DNA of 6,208 nucleotides from an uncultured Selenomonadales bacterium (GCA_947305445.1 CAMZDU010000076.1:1-6208); one strand, 5' to 3'; counted from the stretch's first letter, positions 1-6,052 are shown. Notes: generated from the sequence alone by a model not told the origin. Made by a program: numbers and translations.

Positions 1-752
1 ATGAGCGAACAACTGGTACAAGGAGTCACGACCGGAATTCCTTGCCGCTTCCAATCCAAAATTCTGCTGACGTTGTTATCGGCGTGCTGGCGAGCTTCGT
101 CCAAAAAGCCCGTGACAACCAGCGGCGAGCCGCAACATTTGAATTGCTTGTCGATTAAAACTTCGTAGCCGTTAGCGTTCATGACTTTAACGAAGGCTTG
201 ACCGACGTGCGGTTCGTTGTCATTGATGTAACAACCGGTAAACATGACAACTTTTTTTGACGAGGACGGCTGCTTGAGACCGCTAAACCCGTCTTTAAAA
301 GTGGTCGAAGCGTAAGCTGGCATATTGCGTTCGCCGGCAAGTCCCAAAGCACTGAATACGCCTAACGTTTTGCCAATACTCATGCCCAAATTTGAAAAGG
401 TCGCGCCGAAAGGAATTTTGCGAATTAATTTAGCCATGCGCTCGCCGTGAGCTAGCATATCTTCGGAGCGTAGGTGTTCATGTTTTTTGTAGTACTCCGC
501 CCGTTGCAACATGTTAAGCGTTGAGACCGCAACGCCTGACGGACAAGCACGGTCGCAACTCTTGCAGTTGGAGCAGTAGTTTAAACTTTCTTCAATGTCT
601 TCTTGAGAAAAATGCATTCTGCCGTGAGCCGGACCGACGAGTTTAGGCCCGCGATAATCTTTGACGACAGCCATAACGGGACAATTCGCCATGCAGGAAG
701 TGCACGAAAGACAGCGGTCGCCCGTAAAAATTGCTTTTGTGGTTTCGCTCAT
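1..752 (-). CDS. glpC: Anaerobic glycerol-3-phosphate dehydrogenase subunit C (partial, C-terminus beyond window)
   Basis: This is the iron-sulfur, membrane-associated subunit that carries electrons from the GlpAB catalytic dimer to the quinone pool. The first 250 residues are present; E. coli GlpC has about 396, so the C-terminal third or so is missing off the left edge. Two ferredoxin-type 4Fe-4S motifs (CxxCxxCxxxC) are visible at C14-C17-C20-C24 and C60-C63-C66-C70. They are followed by one CCG-type cysteine-rich domain with GCY at 173-175 and CCGSPL at 206-211. The sequence PCTSCSL at the edge probably continues toward the next part of that fold. The ATG at 752 is supported by AGGAGG at 766-761 with an 8-base spacer. 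It lies 13 bases after glpB. The two ferredoxin motifs plus CCG domain also occur in LutA/GlcF-type proteins, but the position directly after glpAB makes GlpC firm. Confidence 0.95.
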   Translation of the reverse strand, partial: MSETTKAIFTGDRCLSCTSCMANCPVMAVVKDYRGPKLVGPAHGRMHFSQEDIEESLNYCSNCKSCDRACPSGVAVSTLNMLQRAEYYKKHEHLRSEDMLAHGERMAKLIRKIPFGATFSNLGMSIGKTLGVFSALGLAGERNMPAYASTTFKDGFSGLKQPSSSKKVVMFTGCYINDNEPHVGQAFVKVMNANGYEVLIDKQFKCCGSPLVVTGFLDEARQHADNNVSRILDWKRQGIPVVTPCTSCSL

Positions 753-760
753 TTCGTATT

Positions 761-766
761 CCTCCT
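761..766 (-). promoter_or_regulatory. glpC ribosome binding site overlapping the glpB stop
   Basis: The minus strand reads TAAGGAGGAATACGAAATG. The last A of the glpB stop codon is the first base of the AGGAGG Shine-Dalgarno for glpC. Ribosomes finishing glpB therefore end on the glpC initiation site, which suggests translational coupling (inference). Confidence 0.85.
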
Positions 767-1980
767 TAAATTGTCGCCGCTTTGTACGCGGAAGAAATAG
801 CGATGCCGCCTGCGGAGCGTTCAAAAATTTTATCGCAACCGCCCAAGTTTGCGCCGACCACGTGCAGATTTTCAAACAGAACAGAGCCGTTTTTATCGAC
901 GGGATTTAAGTTATCGTTCGTGATGATGCCCGTCATGGAAAAACCTTGCGGCTTGTCGCTGAATAGTTGCTGATTGCTCCAATTTTCTGCTCCCGTTGTG
1001 AAAAAGACCGGCAGATTAAAAATCGGTTCAATAGGATTGTCGAAGTCGCGCATGGTGATTCCGCCGCTGTAAAATCCGCCCGAAGCGAGGATAACTTTCC
1101 GCGCATGGAAAACTTTTTCGCGGACGGCGTTCTCGACAACGACGCCCGTAACTTTTTGCCCGTCAGTCACTCCGCGAATGACTTTAGTGTTCTCGAAAAC
1201 GCGGACACCGGAATTTTGCAGATATTTTATGAAAGCGCGTTGAAGTCTGATACCGGGCGGCGAAGGCGGCAAGCAAGTTGTCTCGATGATTTCTGCTTTG
1301 ATTTGCATTTGGACAGCTGAGCGCGAAAAATTCCCCATTACTCCGAAAATAGGCGGAATGATAATTGCGTCGTCAGCCGTCGCGTTCAGGGCTTTTAATT
1401 CGTTGGCAAGGGGTTGTTCGTTGTCGGTCAAAAGTTGTGCGGCGTCCATGCAAGTGATGTCGCGTCCGCCGAGAAGGTTCAAATCCAATTTGGCGACTTC
1501 AAAGCTTTTATTCGGAAAATATTTTTTGAGGTTGTCGACAATCATGGGCGAGTAAAAATCTTTTAAACCTTTGATACTCGCAACAAAAATTTTCTTCTTA
1601 TCGACAAGTTTTGAGGCGTCCATCGATTCGGGAACGAGTGCGGAATATTTCAGCGTGCCGACAGCCGTGACGATTGGAAGGAGCGCGGACAGTTTGCCGA
1701 CGTAGGGAAGATTAGCTTGCGCGGTGATGTCGAGTAAAAATTTAGCCGCCGCGTCGATATTTTTTGAGCCAATTTTTTTGTACGGGTGATGAGCGGGCAA
1801 ATTTTTAATTGCAATTTCGGGAGATTTGGCGTTGAAAATGTCAATCGCACCGCTGGCCAATGGCAAGGAGCCTGAACCGTAAGTAAGCACAGTGACTTTT
1901 TGCTTACGAGAAGCCGCAACCGCCGCCGCCATAAATCCGGCAAGGCCGCCACCGATTACTATTAAGTCTGTAGTTTTCAT
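766..1980 (-). CDS. glpB: Anaerobic glycerol-3-phosphate dehydrogenase subunit B
   Basis: A 404-residue flavoprotein subunit of the GlpABC complex, close to the 419 residues of E. coli GlpB, which is described as FMN-binding. It partners GlpA in oxidising sn-glycerol 3-phosphate to dihydroxyacetone phosphate and hands electrons to GlpC. The N-terminus has a Rossmann dinucleotide fold: a hydrophobic strand, then GGGLAG at 10-15. The C-terminus has VVGANLGG (374-381) followed by an SAGGIAIS stretch, the FAD/FMN-reductase-like closing motif seen in GlpB proteins. The ATG overlaps the glpA TGA as ATGA, and a strong AAAGGAGGTG lies just upstream within glpA, so the start is secure. No signal peptide is seen; it should sit at the inner face of the membrane with GlpA. 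No frameshift or missing block is apparent. Confidence 0.95.
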   Translation of the reverse strand: MKTTDLIVIGGGLAGFMAAAVAASRKQKVTVLTYGSGSLPLASGAIDIFNAKSPEIAIKNLPAHHPYKKIGSKNIDAAAKFLLDITAQANLPYVGKLSALLPIVTAVGTLKYSALVPESMDASKLVDKKKIFVASIKGLKDFYSPMIVDNLKKYFPNKSFEVAKLDLNLLGGRDITCMDAAQLLTDNEQPLANELKALNATADDAIIIPPIFGVMGNFSRSAVQMQIKAEIIETTCLPPSPPGIRLQRAFIKYLQNSGVRVFENTKVIRGVTDGQKVTGVVVENAVREKVFHARKVILASGGFYSGGITMRDFDNPIEPIFNLPVFFTTGAENWSNQQLFSDKPQGFSMTGIITNDNLNPVDKNGSVLFENLHVVGANLGGCDKIFERSAGGIAISSAYKAATI

Positions 1981-3590
1981 TGCGGCGCACCTCCTTTGAG
2001 ATTCATAGAAAGTTCGTAGATTGAGCGCGTCATTTCCGTTTCACGGAGTGTCCTGCCTAAAAGCACGGGTCGAATTCCTTTCCAACGTCCTTGTAAAAAT
2101 TCTTTCATGCGAGTAAGCGAATCTTTCGCGGTTGATTCGACGCCCATATCAGCAAAGATTGCCGCCGCCCTCAACGCGCAGAAATTTCCTTGACAAGTGC
2201 CCATGCCAATTCGCGTCCTGCGCCGCACGTCGTTTACGATAAAGCTGGTATCGTCCTTGCAAATTTCTTCGACCTCAGCGCGAGTAACGTTTTCACATTC
2301 GCAAATGAGTTCGCGACTTTCGGGGTCGTTCTCCAAACGCTCAACAACTTTTTTGAAACGGTCGACGCCTAAACGAGTTGCGGCAAGATTCGTGCCGTAT
2401 GACGGGAAAAATTTCTTGGCACGGTCTTTATCTGCTTGCGGAACTTCTTCGACGAGCGGTTCCTCAGCAGTTCGACACGGAGTTTTATTTCCGAGCTTGG
2501 CGCAGATTTGATTGCACATTTTCTCCGCCATAAGTCGATATGTCGTAAATTTGCCGCCGACGATTGTAAAGAATCCTTTCAAGCCGTCCTGCTCGTGGTC
2601 AACGATTGCAAAGCCGCGAGAAGCACTGCGCCCGACAGCTCCGCCAGGCGGAATGTAAAGCGGTCTGGAACCAGCAAACGTCCGCAAAATTCTAAAGTCG
2701 CGCAAGTCCTCAAAAGTTTGTTCGCCGATTTTTATTAAGCTCTCGACTTCTTCGCGGCTTGTCGAAGTGTCTTCGGGGTCGGGCACGCTCATTGACGAGG
2801 TACCGAGAATTGTAATTGAGCCGTGCGGAACAAAAATATCGCCGTCGGAAGATTTATGCAAACGGTTGACGACGTGATTGACGATTCGCTGATTAAAGGC
2901 AATCAAAGTTCCTTTGTCGGGCTGGACGCCAATTTCGACGCCCGCAAGCTTGCCGACAAAACCTGCCCAGCCGCCCGCCGCATTAACCGCAATGTCGCAA
3001 GCAATTTCGTATTCTTCGCCGGTAAATTGATTCCGAACTTTCATGCCGCGAAGTTCCCCATTAACGCTGTCGAAGCCAACGACCTCGGTATAAGTTTTGA
3101 GTTCGCCGCCGTAACGTTTCGACGAATCAATCAGTTGCCATGCCATGCGGAAACCGTCAACTGCCGCGTCGGGGACAAGATACGCGCTTTTGACGTGCTT
3201 GCGGGAAAGTCGCGGCTCCAATCTGAAAGCTTCGTCCAAAGTAATCGGAGTAGCCTCAATGCCGCTGTCGGCACAACCTTTAACCCAAGCCTCCTCGTAA
3301 GTCTCGTCGTCAATGTCTAGCCGAGTGAACATACCGCCGCAAGGTTCAACGCAACTCTTGCCGATTTTGCGCATGATTTGATTTTCGATGATACATTCTT
3401 TGGCGGCTTCTTGGTCTTTGACGGCGTAACGTCCGCCGCTGTGTAAGAGTCCATGATAACGCGAGCTTGCGCCGTTGACTAAGTCATTTTTTTCAAGCAG
3501 CATAGCTTTGACGCCGCGCATGGACAAATCGCGCAGAATGCCAAGCCCCGTCGCCCCGCCGCCGATTACGACGACCGTAGTTTTTTCCAT
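1977..3590 (-). CDS. glpA: Anaerobic glycerol-3-phosphate dehydrogenase subunit A (FAD catalytic subunit)
   Basis: A 537-residue catalytic subunit; E. coli GlpA has 542. It oxidises sn-glycerol 3-phosphate to dihydroxyacetone phosphate during anaerobic growth on glycerol or glycerophosphodiesters. The N-terminal FAD fold shows GGGATG at 10-15 with the ribose-binding acidic residue at E33, followed by LLHSGGRY (48-55). The DAO-type domain carries LRTFAGSRPLY (302-312) and VGGKFTTYRLMAEKM (344-358). The C-terminal BFD-like [2Fe-2S] domain has C430, C432, C466 and C471 (CECE, then MGTCQGNFC); this tail separates GlpA from aerobic GlpD. I chose the ATG at 3590 because the protein then begins MEKTTVVVIGGG in register with the family and AAGGTGAG sits just upstream. 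A longer in-frame reading starts from a GTG near 3665, but that lies upstream of the likely promoter. First gene of glpABC. Confidence 0.96.
   Translation of the reverse strand: MEKTTVVVIGGGATGLGILRDLSMRGVKAMLLEKNDLVNGASSRYHGLLHSGGRYAVKDQEAAKECIIENQIMRKIGKSCVEPCGGMFTRLDIDDETYEEAWVKGCADSGIEATPITLDEAFRLEPRLSRKHVKSAYLVPDAAVDGFRMAWQLIDSSKRYGGELKTYTEVVGFDSVNGELRGMKVRNQFTGEEYEIACDIAVNAAGGWAGFVGKLAGVEIGVQPDKGTLIAFNQRIVNHVVNRLHKSSDGDIFVPHGSITILGTSSMSVPDPEDTSTSREEVESLIKIGEQTFEDLRDFRILRTFAGSRPLYIPPGGAVGRSASRGFAIVDHEQDGLKGFFTIVGGKFTTYRLMAEKMCNQICAKLGNKTPCRTAEEPLVEEVPQADKDRAKKFFPSYGTNLAATRLGVDRFKKVVERLENDPESRELICECENVTRAEVEEICKDDTSFIVNDVRRRTRIGMGTCQGNFCALRAAAIFADMGVESTAKDSLTRMKEFLQGRWKGIRPVLLGRTLRETEMTRSIYELSMNLKGGAPQ
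1989..1998 (-). promoter_or_regulatory. glpB ribosome binding site inside the glpA end
   Basis: The minus strand has AAAGGAGGTG about 8 bases before the glpB ATG, within the last codons of glpA. Together with the ATGA stop-start overlap at 1980-1977 this points to coupled translation of the two flavoprotein subunits, consistent with an equal stoichiometry (inference). Confidence 0.85.
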
Positions 3591-3594
3591 AATG

Positions 3595-3602
3595 CTCACC
3601 TT
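3595..3602 (-). promoter_or_regulatory. glpA ribosome binding site
   Basis: AAGGTGAG stands 4 bases before the ATG at 3590. It supports that ATG over the upstream in-frame GTG near 3665, which has no comparable site. A second purine-rich stretch, CAGGAGAT (about 3611-3618), lies further upstream with no start codon at a useful distance. Confidence 0.7.
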
Positions 3603-3618
3603 CGTTAGAAATCTCCTG

Positions 3619-3640
3619 AAAATTTTATGTAAAATTTTAT
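3619..3640 (-). repeat. Direct repeat of AAAATTTTAT around the glpA -10 and start site
   Basis: The 10-mer AAAATTTTAT (plus strand) occurs at 3619-3628 and again at 3631-3640, start-to-start distance 12 bases. On the transcribed strand each copy contains TAAAAT, so the -10-like element is present twice. The upstream copy (3639-3634) has the correct distance to the -35 box. The downstream copy would overlap the expected transcription start. Confidence 0.7.
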
Positions 3641-3661
3641 ACCACAAAAAAGCTTTGTCAA
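3634..3661 (-). promoter_or_regulatory. Sigma-70/SigA-type promoter of glpABC
   Basis: A perfect -35 TTGACA lies at 3661-3656 and a -10 TAAAAT (5 of 6 to TATAAT) at 3639-3634, with a 16-base spacer. A start of transcription near 3627 would give a leader of roughly 37 bases before the glpA ATG, too short for a riboswitch. This is the strongest promoter-like sequence in the window. It lies between the stop codon of the 219-residue exported protein and glpA, which indicates that glpABC has its own transcript. Confidence 0.8.
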
Positions 3662-3666
3662 CCACA
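3641..3666 (-). repeat. TGTGGT direct repeat flanking the glpA promoter spacer (possible operator)
   Basis: ACCACA on the plus strand (TGTGGT on the transcribed strand) occurs exactly at 3641-3646 and 3661-3666. The copies start 20 bases apart, about two helical turns. One copy overlaps the first base of the -35 box and the other abuts the -10 region. The placement fits a binding site for a regulator, but no regulator is encoded in the window and a chance match of six bases is possible. Confidence 0.35.
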
Positions 3667-3694
3667 TGTAGAAAATTTTTTGAGAATTTTTACT

Positions 3695-4354
3695 TTAACG
3701 AACTGCCACGCCGAACCATTGAGCAACCGCGTCCCATTTGTATTGCAGTTCGCGATAATCGTCTGACTGTTGCGAGCGATAGCCGAAAATAATTTCGTCG
3801 CCGGCCACGCGAAGATTAGTCATATAAAAATTTCTGCCGACGTTGTAAGTTTTGAGTGTCTCGCTCGTGTTGAAGAATTTCACCCATTTGCCGCCGCGCT
3901 CGCCGATAACCGTCATGGAGCCGCCGCCGCCCGTCTCCGTTGCCAAAAGATAAAGCTTAAGTCCCGCGTCGTTGGCGATACGAGAAATTGTCGTCACGCC
4001 CTCGAACACAAAAATCGGCACGGAGTTTTTTACGTCACGGCCGCCGAAGAAGCTGACCTCGTCGTAAATTCTCATCATGTCGGCGGAAGAATTTGCCTGT
4101 TGCATCTTGCGATTGAAAGCCTCTCCGTCGAAGTGCAGATACAGCTCGCCGAAATTCGCCGTGCCTTTGACGTAAGTATCGGGTCGTGAACTTTGCGTCG
4201 CGTTGATGTTGGTCGCGCCGAAAATTTTAATCGCGCTTTCGCCGCCGGCAATCGACACGGAACCGATCTCAACGGGCGATTGAAAAGTCATCGCCGAACA
4301 GTTCGCCGCCACCGTAAGCACGAAAAGCATTGTTGCAAAAAATTTTTTTAACAT
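3695..4354 (-). CDS. Exported protein of unknown function (219 aa)
   Basis: I do not recognise this family. The product has a typical signal peptide: MLKK, a hydrophobic stretch FFATMLFVLTVAA, then a likely signal peptidase I site after NCSA (residue 21). The cysteine at 19 is in a poor lipobox context (AANC), so a lipoprotein is less likely. The mature part has no cysteine and alternates short beta-like stretches with polar turns. It has a GGGG run at 143-146 and an aromatic C-terminus (YKWDAVAQWFGVAVR); no further membrane segment is seen. Three starts are possible in the run GTGATGGACATG. The ATG at 4354 is best placed, 8 bases after GGAGG. It follows the cobJ terminator, so it probably has its own promoter. 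TAAAAT at 4396-4391 could be its -10, but no good -35 is seen. No convincing terminator follows it, only AT-rich sequence before the glpA promoter. Confidence 0.8.
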   Translation of the reverse strand: MLKKFFATMLFVLTVAANCSAMTFQSPVEIGSVSIAGGESAIKIFGATNINATQSSRPDTYVKGTANFGELYLHFDGEAFNRKMQQANSSADMMRIYDEVSFFGGRDVKNSVPIFVFEGVTTISRIANDAGLKLYLLATETGGGGSMTVIGERGGKWVKFFNTSETLKTYNVGRNFYMTNLRVAGDEIIFGYRSQQSDDYRELQYKWDAVAQWFGVAVR

Positions 4355-4362
4355 GTCCATCA

Positions 4363-4367
4363 CCTCC
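4363..4367 (-). promoter_or_regulatory. Ribosome binding site that fixes the start of the exported protein
   Basis: GGAGG at 4367-4363 directly touches the GTG (4363) and lies only two bases from the ATG at 4360, too close for either to initiate. The ATG at 4354 is 8 bases away, so that start was chosen. Confidence 0.75.
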
Positions 4368-4407
4368 GTAAAATTTTTCGACGACGCAAAATTTTATCCT
4401 GCGCCCG

Positions 4408-4447
4408 AAAAAGTTAAAGCCCCTTCTGTCACCGGAATGGGCTTTAA
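4408..4447 (-). terminator. Intrinsic terminator after cobJ
   Basis: On the minus strand, 13-base arms TTAAAGCCCATTC and GAAGGGGCTTTAA (4447-4435 and 4426-4414) pair with one mismatch around an 8-base loop. They are followed by C and then TTTTT (4412-4408). The stem begins 12 bases after the cobJ stop codon. There is no T-run on the other strand, so it acts in the minus direction only. It separates cobJ from the downstream exported-protein gene. Confidence 0.88.
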
Positions 4448-4459
4448 TGAGATATGAAT

Positions 4460-5200
4460 TCAAATTTCGTAGCCGCGCGGCGTGAGCATGTAATCCGCCT
4501 TGACGAAAGTTTGAGAGTTGCCGATTATCACCAGCGAGGACATGTTGACTTCTTCGCGTGTGAAATTTTCCAGCGTGGAAATAATTTTGGTCTGACTGTC
4601 GCGTCCCGCGTTCGTCACGATGCCGACGGGCGTATTTTTTTTGCGGAACTCGAGCAGAATTTTTTGTACTTCGTTGAGTTGGGTGAAGCGGCGTTTGCTC
4701 TTGGGATTGTACAGCGCGATTACGAAGTCACCTTCCGCCGCACAGCGCACGCGCCGTTTGATAAGTTCCCAAGGCGTCATGAGATCACTTAAACTTATAA
4801 TTGCAAAATCGTGCATGAGCGGCGCACCCAAAATCGCCGCTACTGCGTTGACGGCCGAAACGCCCGCGATGATTTCAAATTGCGGACGACGGTCTTCGGG
4901 CAAATCTAAAATCAATTCGACGACGAGTCCGGCCATGCCGTAGACACCCGCGTCGCCTGAGGAGACGACTGACACATTGCGGCCGCTTTGAGCCTCGTCA
5001 ATCGCCAGCCGAGCGCGTTCAACCTCCTGCATCATTGCGCGCCCGATAATTTTTTTTCCGCTCAGGAGCGGTTCAATGAGTTTGATGTAGGTGTTGTAAC
5101 CGGCGACGACTTCGGACATTTCAATCGCCTTGCGAGCCTTCGGCGTAATCTCTTCGAGATTGCCCGGACCGATACCGACGACAAAAATTTTACTGTGCAA
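4460..5200 (-). CDS. cobJ: Precorrin-3B / cobalt-factor III C17-methyltransferase
   Basis: A 246-residue SAM-dependent methyltransferase of the tetrapyrrole methylase family. It methylates C17 during ring contraction in cobalamin corrin-ring synthesis. In an anaerobe this is the CbiH-type reaction on cobalt-factor III; the aerobic counterpart CobJ acts on precorrin-3B. Family signs are VGIGPG (8-13), SSGDAGVYGMA (80-90), SLSDLMTPW (136-144) and LYNPKSKRR (163-171). Length is close to Salmonella CbiH, and no fusion partner is present. The reading frame stays open to a TTG near 5218, but the start is taken as TTG at 5200, because GGAGG lies 7 bases before it and the protein then begins MHSKIFVVGIGPG. 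It starts 39 bases after the wall hydrolase gene and ends 12 bases before a terminator. No other cob/cbi gene is visible. Cytoplasmic. Sequence alone does not decide CobJ versus CbiH. Confidence 0.93.
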   Translation of the reverse strand: MHSKIFVVGIGPGNLEEITPKARKAIEMSEVVAGYNTYIKLIEPLLSGKKIIGRAMMQEVERARLAIDEAQSGRNVSVVSSGDAGVYGMAGLVVELILDLPEDRRPQFEIIAGVSAVNAVAAILGAPLMHDFAIISLSDLMTPWELIKRRVRCAAEGDFVIALYNPKSKRRFTQLNEVQKILLEFRKKNTPVGIVTNAGRDSQTKIISTLENFTREEVNMSSLVIIGNSQTFVKADYMLTPRGYEI

Positions 5201-5207
5201 AACGATT

Positions 5208-5212
5208 CCTCC
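5208..5212 (-). promoter_or_regulatory. Ribosome binding site selecting the TTG start of cobJ
   Basis: GGAGG sits 7 bases before TTG at 5200. No ATG or GTG in frame has a comparable site, so a TTG start is the best reading. Confidence 0.75.
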
Positions 5213-5227
5213 GTACAAAAATTTTTT

Positions 5228-5237
5228 GCAACGTTGC
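5228..5237. repeat. Perfect palindrome GCAACGTTGC between the hydrolase gene and cobJ
   Basis: A 10-base perfect palindrome stands 2 bases after the hydrolase stop codon (5242-5240). On the transcribed strand it is followed by AAAAAATTTTT, not by a plain T-run, so it does not look like a normal terminator. It could be a short operator or chance. Confidence 0.4.
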
Positions 5238-5239
5238 CG

Positions 5240-5989
5240 TCAACCGCCGACCACCTTCCTTGCGCCGACAAATCGCGGCTTCCAATAGACATTGTCCAAA
5301 CTGTCAATACGTACGCCTTTGCTGGACGAGGCGTGAAGAAAATTTCCGTTGCCGACGTAAATGCCGCAATGTGAGACGCCGCTTGAGTCGGTGGCGAAGA
5401 AAACCAAATCGCCCGCCGTTAATTGAGTTCGATTGACCGCACTGCCAATTTTGTACTGTTCGTCAGCCAAGCGCGGAATCGACACGCCGTTCATTTTGAA
5501 GACGTATTGCACCAGGCCGGAGCAGTCAAAACCTTTTGGCGTCGTCCCGCCGAAGACGTAAGGCACGCCCATGAATGTTTGCGCTGTCGAGACAATCGCA
5601 TTGCCCTGCGTGCCGGTTATGAACGTCCTGCCGAAAGGTGCGGTCGAAGTCGGCTTGTCGGTTCTGACGGGCGTTGCGGTGACTTTGATGTCGGAAAGGG
5701 AGCGTCCTTTTTTCTCTTTGGCCTTGCGCAGAGCACGCCACGTGACATTGGTGACGATGCCGGTGACGGTGATTTTGTTGTCGCGCTGAAAAGCGGAGAC
5801 TGCCCGCTCGGTCTCGTTGCCGTAAACTCCGTCAAATTCGGTGATGTCGTAGCCGACCAGATACAATTTTTTCTGCAGGGTCAATACGTCGTCGCCACGT
5901 GAATTTTTCGACAGAGTAGGTGAGGCCAGAGCCGTGCCGCTCAACATGAACAACAAAATGACGGCGATTGCTGTGAATTTAAATTTCAT
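5240..5989 (-). CDS. Secreted NlpC/P60 cell-wall hydrolase with peptidoglycan-binding domain
   Basis: A 249-residue exported peptidoglycan hydrolase, probably a D,L-endopeptidase that cuts stem peptides. A signal peptide covers residues 1-22 (MKFKF, hydrophobic core, cleavage after ALA). Residues about 26-88 form a PG_binding_1 domain (RGDDVLTLQKKL, then FDGVYGNETERAVSAFQ). A charged, Thr/Pro-rich linker (about 90-125) leads to the NlpC/P60 domain (about 130-245). The catalytic Cys is C156 in FDCSG, the His is H207 in SHCGIYVG, and the third polar residue is H219 in FLHAS; all three are present, so the enzyme should be active. The ATG at 5989 is chosen because GGAGG precedes it by 8 bases and it gives a clean signal peptide; the frame stays open upstream to 6043 but that overlaps the previous gene. 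It may be cotranscribed with cobJ. Confidence 0.93.
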   Translation of the reverse strand: MKFKFTAIAVILLFMLSGTALASPTLSKNSRGDDVLTLQKKLYLVGYDITEFDGVYGNETERAVSAFQRDNKITVTGIVTNVTWRALRKAKEKKGRSLSDIKVTATPVRTDKPTSTAPFGRTFITGTQGNAIVSTAQTFMGVPYVFGGTTPKGFDCSGLVQYVFKMNGVSIPRLADEQYKIGSAVNRTQLTAGDLVFFATDSSGVSHCGIYVGNGNFLHASSSKGVRIDSLDNVYWKPRFVGARKVVGG

Positions 5990-5997
5990 CGCATCAG

Positions 5998-6002
5998 CCT
6001 CC
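5998..6002 (-). promoter_or_regulatory. Ribosome binding site of the NlpC/P60 gene
   Basis: GGAGG lies 8 bases before the ATG at 5989. It rules out a longer N-terminus reaching 6043. A second ATG at 5994 is out of frame and too close. Confidence 0.8.
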
Positions 6003-6008
6003 AGAAGA

Positions 6009-6029
6009 GCAATGCTTAACGTGCATTGC
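6009..6029 (-). repeat. Inverted repeat upstream of the NlpC/P60 gene
   Basis: On the minus strand GCAATGC and GCATTGC are perfect 7-base complements around the 7-base loop ACGTTAA. Only TCTTCT follows, so it would be a weak terminator at best. It ends 6 bases before the GGAGG of the hydrolase gene and could instead affect its translation or be a protein-binding site. Confidence 0.5.
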
Positions 6030-6032
6030 AAT

Positions 6033-6052
6033 CGTTTAAACAAATTTAAACG
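6033..6052 (-). repeat. Inverted repeat CGTTTAAA-TTTG-TTTAAACG at the end of the upstream gene
   Basis: Perfect 8-base arms around a 4-base loop include the last codons and TAA stop of the upstream partial gene. The stem is AT-rich and has no T-run after it. Only 3 bases separate it from the next inverted repeat, so the two form a tandem hairpin pair in the transcript. Confidence 0.55.

Noticed and set aside
2823..3320. 165-codon open frame on the plus strand opposite glpA
   Set aside because: It lies wholly antisense to a well-supported glpA, has no ribosome binding site, and reads like a codon-bias shadow.
3591..3633. Riboswitch or T-box leader before glpA
   Set aside because: The predicted leader is only about 37 bases and has no structured, GC-containing stem.
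3591..3665. N-terminal extension of GlpA by 25 residues from a GTG near 3665
   Set aside because: It would start upstream of the -35 box of the likely promoter, has no ribosome binding site, and adds residues not in the family before the FAD motif.
3662..3694. Terminator after the exported-protein gene
   Set aside because: The only inverted repeat there is almost purely A/T with a bulge, so it would be too weak to call.
3770..4189. 139-codon plus-strand open frame opposite the exported-protein gene
   Set aside because: The minus frame has a signal peptide and a GGAGG site, while the plus frame has neither and a shadow composition.
4269..4463. 64-codon minus-strand frame spanning the cobJ terminator
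   Set aside because: It crosses the terminator hairpin and overlaps the signal peptide of the exported protein in another frame; no motif or start site supports it.
1..5200. Functional link between glpABC and cobJ through B12-dependent glycerol dehydratase
   Set aside because: No dehydratase or other glycerol-fermentation gene is visible, and a terminator and a separate promoter lie between them; closeness alone does not support it.
5423..5902. 159-codon plus-strand open frame opposite the NlpC/P60 gene
   Set aside because: It is antisense to a gene with intact catalytic motifs; no initiation signal is seen.
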